This document shows positions 22,307 through 25,508 of a stretch of 25,508 nt of DNA, piece after piece. This DNA is from DATLNF01 sp046590575 (GTDB lineage Bacteria > Actinomycetota > Actinomycetes > BP-191): positions 1-25,508 of the forward strand of contig JBKJUS010000075.1 in assembly GCA_046590575.1 (NCBI GenBank), read 5' to 3'. The position numbers and the translations under genes are program-made. Every line of letters begins with the position of its first letter. The first letter of the stretch is position 1. A model generated the notes under the pieces. It saw only the letters and a program-made list of their open reading frames with translations. It did not search any database and was not told the origin of the DNA.

Positions 22307-25156
22307 GTGGTTGTTCGGCCCGCCCCATCCCGCCCTGGATTCCTGTTTCCCGTTGTCGCGCTCGTCGGCATCCTCCTCGTGCTGCTCTTCGTCGGCAGCG
22401 GCATCTACACCGACGTCCTGTGGTTTCGCGAGGTCGGATTCAGCGAGGTGTACTCCACGGTCCTGCGCACCCGGTTGACCCTGTTCGCGCTCTTCGGGCT
22501 GACCATGGCGGTGATCGTGGCCGCGAACGTCATCGTTGCGCACCGGCTGCGACCGCCTTTTCGGCCGCCTTCGCTGGAGCAGCGCAACCTAGACCGCTAC
22601 CGGTTGCTGGTCGAGCCGTACCGGCGTGCGGTCCTGCTCACCGTCGTTGGCTTTCTGGGGCTGATATCTGGGCTGAGCGCGTCGAGCAGCTGGCGGGTGT
22701 GGCTGCAATGGCGCAACGCCACCGACTTCGGGATGGCTGACGCGCAGTTCGACCGTGACATCTCCTTCTACGCTTTCACCTATCCGTTCCTCCGCTTTCT
22801 CATCGGCTTTGGCTTCGCCGCGCTGATCCTCGCGTTGATCGCCTCGACCGTGACCCACTACCTTTACGGCGGCATCCGCCTGCAGACACCGGGGGAGAAG
22901 GTCACCGCGGCTGCGAAGGCCCACCTGTCGGTGCTCCTCGGCCTCATCGTCTTGCTGAAGGGCGTCGCCTACTTCGTCGACCAGTACGGCCTGATGTTCT
23001 CGCTGCGTGGCGTGGTGCAGGGCGCGTCGTACACCGATGTCAACGCGAAACTCCCGGCGCTTCGCATCCTTGTCGTCATCGCAGTGATCTGCGCCGGTCT
23101 CTTCATTGCGAACCTTCGCTCGCGCGGCTTCGCGCTGCCCGCTACCGGGTTCGCATTGCTGCTGCTCTCCGCGGTGGCAATCGGTGGGATCTACCCGGCT
23201 GTGGTGCAGAAGTTCCGCGTCGAGCCCGATGAGCTGGCCCGCGAGACGAAGTTCATCGACCGCAACCGCGAGGCGACGCTGACGGCGTACGGCCTCGACC
23301 AAGTCGAGTACACGCCGTACGCCGGCGCTCCCCTCGGCTCCGCGGCCGACCTGCGCGGGGACAAGGGCACGCTGCCGTTCGTGCGACTGCTCGACCCGAA
23401 CAAGCTGCAGCCCGTCTTCGAGCAGCGCCAGCAGCGGCGGGCCTACTACGGATTCGCCGACACTCTCGATGTCGACCGCTACACCATCAAGGGCAAGACC
23501 GACACCTATGTCCTTGCGGTCCGTGAGCTCGACGAACAGGGCATCCCGGGTGGTGCGAGCTGGGTCAACCGACGGCTCATCTACACGCACGGCTTCGGCT
23601 TCGTCGCTGCACCCGCAGACGAGGTGGATGAGTCGGGCGAGCCGGTCTACTCGTCCTCGTTCGACGCCGGCGGGGCGATCTCCGTGGACCAGCCCCGCAT
23701 CTACTACGGCGAGCAGTCGCCGAGCTATTCCGTCGTCAAGACCAAGCAGTCAGAGATCGACAAGCCCAGCGACGAAGCCGAGGCCCCCCGGTTCCAGTAC
23801 GACGGCAAGGGTGGCGTGGCGGTTGGTGGACTCGTCCGCAAGCTGGCCTACGCCATGAAATTCCGCGAGCGCAACCTGCTCATCTCCGGAGCGTTGACCG
23901 GCGACTCACGCATCCTTTACATCCGCAACCCGCGGCAGCGCGTCGCCAAGGTGGCGCCGTACCTCGAGCTGGACTCCGACCCGTACCCCGTTGCTGTCGA
24001 CGGACGAATCCTGTGGGTCGTCGACGGGTACACCACGACGGCGGGCTTCCCGTATGCGCAGCGCATCGGCTTCGGCGACGTGACCCAGGACTCTCGTGGG
24101 CTCGTCCAGGCGCAGGCGCAGATCAACTACATCCGCAACTCCGTCAAGGCGACCGTCGACGCGTACGACGGCACGGTGACCCTCTACCGCTGGGACGACA
24201 AGGATCCGGTGCTGCGGACGTGGGAGAAGGTGTTCCCGGGCTCGCTCACTGACAAGTCCGAGATGTCCGCCGAGTTGCTCGCGCACGTGCGCTACCCGGA
24301 AGACCTCTTCAAAGTGCAGCGCGAGCTCCTCTCGCGCTACCACGTCAAGACCGCGAACCAGCTGTTCAGCGGCAACGACAACTGGAGTGTGCCGGCCGAC
24401 CCCACGGTCGCCGTCGGCGCGCCGCAGCCGCCGTACTACCAGCTCCTTCAGCTGCCCGGAGACTCCAAGCCGCGCTTCCATGTCACGTCACCCCTCGCTG
24501 CGGCGAACCGACCGAACCTCGCCGCGTTCTTCGCTGCCTCCAGCGACCCGGAAGTGGGGGAGTACGGCAAGCTGCGGGTGTTCGAGTTGCCGACGAGCAC
24601 CAACGTGCCGGCCCCCAAGCAGCGGGCCGGGACGTTCCAGAGTGACCCTGTGGCGTCGCAGCAGTTGGCGCTCCTCGGGCAGCAAGGCTCTGAGACGATC
24701 TTCGGGAATCTTCTGACGTTGCCCGTCGGCGGGACCCTGATCTACATCCAGCCGGTCTACGTGCAGTCGGACAGCGCCGACAAGATCCCGCAGCTCAAGC
24801 GAGTGTTCGTCGGCGCCGGGCAGAAGGTGGGCTTCGGCACGACACTTGCGGAGGCGCTCGACCAGGTCTTCGGCAAGGGCGCTGTCGTCGCCCCGTCGCC
24901 AGGACCCACGCCCGGGCCCACGACGCCGGGCGACCCGAGCTCCGAGCTCCAGCGGGCACTCGCCGACGCGGCGAAGGCCATCGCGGACAGCGAAGCCGCT
25001 TTGAAGGCGGGTGACTTCGCGGCGTACGGCGCAGCGCAGGACCGCTTGAAGGCAGCTGTCGCGCGCGCGGTGCGAGCTAGCGGCGCCGGCACGAGTTCGC
25101 CGACCGCCTCGCCGTCGCCCGCGGCTCGACCCTCGGCCAGTCCGTCGTCGCGCTGA
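22307..25156 (+). CDS. UPF0182 family membrane protein
   Basis: A ~949-residue protein of the UPF0182 family, of usual length. GTG 22307 is chosen because GAGGTG lies six bases upstream (22295-22300) and the N-terminal helix follows within 15 residues; GTG 22298 is an alternative. Seven TM helices lie in the first ~310 residues (for example FPVVALVGILLVLLFVGSGIY, FLIGFGFAALILALIAST, FALPATGFALLLLSAVAIGG). The rest is a large outer domain with family-typical segments (YGFADTLDVDRY, RLIYTHGFGFVAAP, YYGEQSPSY, PYPVAVDGRILWVVDGYTT, INYIRNSVKATVDAYDG). The end is a Pro/Thr linker, a ~60-residue Ala-rich helix and a Ser/Pro/Ala tail. Function is not established; Rv3193c of M. tuberculosis is, from memory, a homologue. 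Tandem repeats follow 13 bases after the stop. Confidence 0.95.
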   Translation: MVVRPAPSRPGFLFPVVALVGILLVLLFVGSGIYTDVLWFREVGFSEVYSTVLRTRLTLFALFGLTMAVIVAANVIVAHRLRPPFRPPSLEQRNLDRYRLLVEPYRRAVLLTVVGFLGLISGLSASSSWRVWLQWRNATDFGMADAQFDRDISFYAFTYPFLRFLIGFGFAALILALIASTVTHYLYGGIRLQTPGEKVTAAAKAHLSVLLGLIVLLKGVAYFVDQYGLMFSLRGVVQGASYTDVNAKLPALRILVVIAVICAGLFIANLRSRGFALPATGFALLLLSAVAIGGIYPAVVQKFRVEPDELARETKFIDRNREATLTAYGLDQVEYTPYAGAPLGSAADLRGDKGTLPFVRLLDPNKLQPVFEQRQQRRAYYGFADTLDVDRYTIKGKTDTYVLAVRELDEQGIPGGASWVNRRLIYTHGFGFVAAPADEVDESGEPVYSSSFDAGGAISVDQPRIYYGEQSPSYSVVKTKQSEIDKPSDEAEAPRFQYDGKGGVAVGGLVRKLAYAMKFRERNLLISGALTGDSRILYIRNPRQRVAKVAPYLELDSDPYPVAVDGRILWVVDGYTTTAGFPYAQRIGFGDVTQDSRGLVQAQAQINYIRNSVKATVDAYDGTVTLYRWDDKDPVLRTWEKVFPGSLTDKSEMSAELLAHVRYPEDLFKVQRELLSRYHVKTANQLFSGNDNWSVPADPTVAVGAPQPPYYQLLQLPGDSKPRFHVTSPLAAANRPNLAAFFAASSDPEVGEYGKLRVFELPTSTNVPAPKQRAGTFQSDPVASQQLALLGQQGSETIFGNLLTLPVGGTLIYIQPVYVQSDSADKIPQLKRVFVGAGQKVGFGTTLAEALDQVFGKGAVVAPSPGPTPGPTTPGDPSSELQRALADAAKAIADSEAALKAGDFAAYGAAQDRLKAAVARAVRASGAGTSSPTASPSPAARPSASPSSR

Positions 25157-25169
25157 CACCCGGGCGGGC

Positions 25170-25227
25170 CGCCTTCAACGAAGGACGCCTTCAACGAAGG
25201 CCGCCTTCAACGAAGGCCGCCTTCAAC
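25170..25227. repeat. 16-bp tandem repeats with internal hairpins
   Basis: Three full units of 16 bases (25170-25185, 25186-25201, 25202-25217), CGCCTTCAACGAAGG plus one base, are followed by a partial unit to 25227. Each unit contains the palindrome CCTTC-AAC-GAAGG. They lie directly after the UPF0182 stop and could act as a terminator or mRNA-stabilising element, or be a copy of a dispersed intergenic repeat. Confidence 0.85.
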
Positions 25228-25280
25228 TCCGCACTTGTCCGAGACACGCGGCGCGTGTCGCTGGCCTAGCGCGGAGTTGA
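25223..25280. repeat. Nested inverted repeat (cruciform-like) before the tRNA
   Basis: TCAACTCCGC (25223-25232) pairs perfectly with GCGGAGTTGA (25271-25280). Inside lies a second perfect stem GACACGC (25243-25249) / GCGTGTC (25253-25259) with a three-base loop. The left arm begins inside the last 16-bp unit. It could terminate UPF0182 transcription or be a mobile palindromic element. Confidence 0.75.
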
Positions 25281-25296
25281 GCGCACCACTCACGGT

Positions 25297-25325
25297 TTGC
25301 TCCCCTGTCAGCGGCCGCCTAGACT
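25297..25325 (+). promoter_or_regulatory. Promoter of the initiator tRNA gene
   Basis: TTGCTC (25297-25302) and TAGACT (25320-25325) are 17 bases apart, the ideal spacing, and the -10 ends 11 bases before the first tRNA base. Confidence 0.7.
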
Positions 25326-25336
25326 GGGGCTACCGA

Positions 25337-25410
25337 CGCGGGGTGGAGCAGCTCGGTAGCTCGCTGGGCTCATAACCCAGAGGTCGCAGGTTCAAATCCT
25401 GCCCCCGCTA
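25337..25410 (+). tRNA. tRNA-fMet(CAT), initiator
   Basis: A complete 74-base cloverleaf without encoded CCA: acceptor CGCGGGG / CCCCGCT, D arm GAGC-AGCTCGGTA-GCTC, anticodon stem CTGGG / CCCAG with loop CTCATAA (CAT at 25371-25373) and T arm GCAGG-TTCAAAT-CCTGC. The first base (C1) is unpaired with T72, and the anticodon stem carries three consecutive G-C pairs. Both are initiator hallmarks. It has its own promoter and a downstream hairpin. Confidence 0.96.
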
Positions 25411-25427
25411 CAAAGAAGTGCAGGTCA

Positions 25428-25459
25428 GAGGCCTGATCCGGACCCTCGGATCAGGCCTC
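25428..25459. terminator. Terminator after tRNA-fMet
   Basis: GAGGCCTGATCCG (25428-25440) and CGGATCAGGCCTC (25447-25459) form a perfect 13-bp stem with a six-base loop, 17 bases after the tRNA. It is followed by AAGATCATTT. The symmetric stem could also serve transcription arriving from the minus strand. Confidence 0.8.
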
Positions 25460-25508
25460 AAGATCATTTGCCATCAATTTGCCATCAAGACGCAACCGTC
25501 ACCGGTGG

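Noticed and set aside
25170..25227. CRISPR-like short repeats
   Set aside because: The 16-bp units are contiguous, without spacers, and no cas gene is present.
25337..25410. Elongator tRNA-Met or tRNA-Ile2 (CAT)
   Set aside because: Unpaired C1-T72 and three consecutive G-C pairs in the anticodon stem mark it as the initiator.

Overview
The window looks like a chromosomal segment of a high-GC actinobacterium. GC bias is strong throughout, GTG starts are common, and start codons sit in ATGA/GTGA overlaps. Several genes appear leaderless, with TANNNT -10 hexamers 6-7 bases before the start. Gene content is typical of the phylum: a DUF2342/Zincin_2 protein, a Lon-like PDZ protease, a UPF0182 membrane protein, a 50-residue DUF5679 protein, an ABC1 kinase, and a ThiF-like protein. 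From memory, the UPF0182 / PDZ protease / Zincin_2 / ABC1-kinase set matches the Mycobacterium tuberculosis Rv3193c-Rv3197 neighbourhood. Here it is interrupted by two histidine kinases, a subtilase, an ECF sigma factor and several surface proteins.

Left arm (1-6470, all minus strand). Reading leftwards: a secreted subtilisin-like protease with a Trp-rich five-residue repeat tail, followed 11 bases later by a multi-TM GAF/PAS histidine kinase; then a tiny two-CxxC protein with its own -10 box and a terminator-like hairpin; then a ThiF-like protein followed 7 bases later by an ABC1/UbiB kinase cut by the window edge.

Middle (6471-12924, plus strand). A 416-base intergenic region carries nested palindromes and a clear c-di-AMP (ydaO-type) riboswitch ahead of an RlpA-like wall protein. 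Then come an enoyl-CoA hydratase family gene, a terminator and a spacer with DnaA-box-like sites. A YgjP/DUF45 metallopeptidase overlaps a DUF2064-like gene by ATGA. A large exported protein combining Asp-box repeats with a von Willebrand A domain follows.

Right-centre (12925-17676). A Zincin_2 protein is divergent from moaE. A small single-TM protein converges on an ECF sigma factor that carries its own TM and Cys-containing ectodomain, and that sigma factor is translationally coupled to a 60-residue secreted Cys-pair protein. An acidic Pro/Glu-rich hypothetical and a two-TM hypothetical follow.

Right arm (17751-25508, plus strand). The PDZ/Lon-like protease is followed by a second large orphan histidine kinase, GTGA-coupled to an unknown 244-residue protein. 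UPF0182 comes next, then 16-bp tandem hairpin repeats, a nested inverted repeat, and initiator tRNA-fMet with promoter and terminator. Beyond the tRNA, the last bases may hold the tail of another minus-strand gene. The recurring theme is cell-envelope proteolysis and sensing: four proteins with protease-like domains, two kinases without response regulators, a membrane-fused sigma factor and c-di-AMP control. No IS element, CRISPR array or rRNA was seen.
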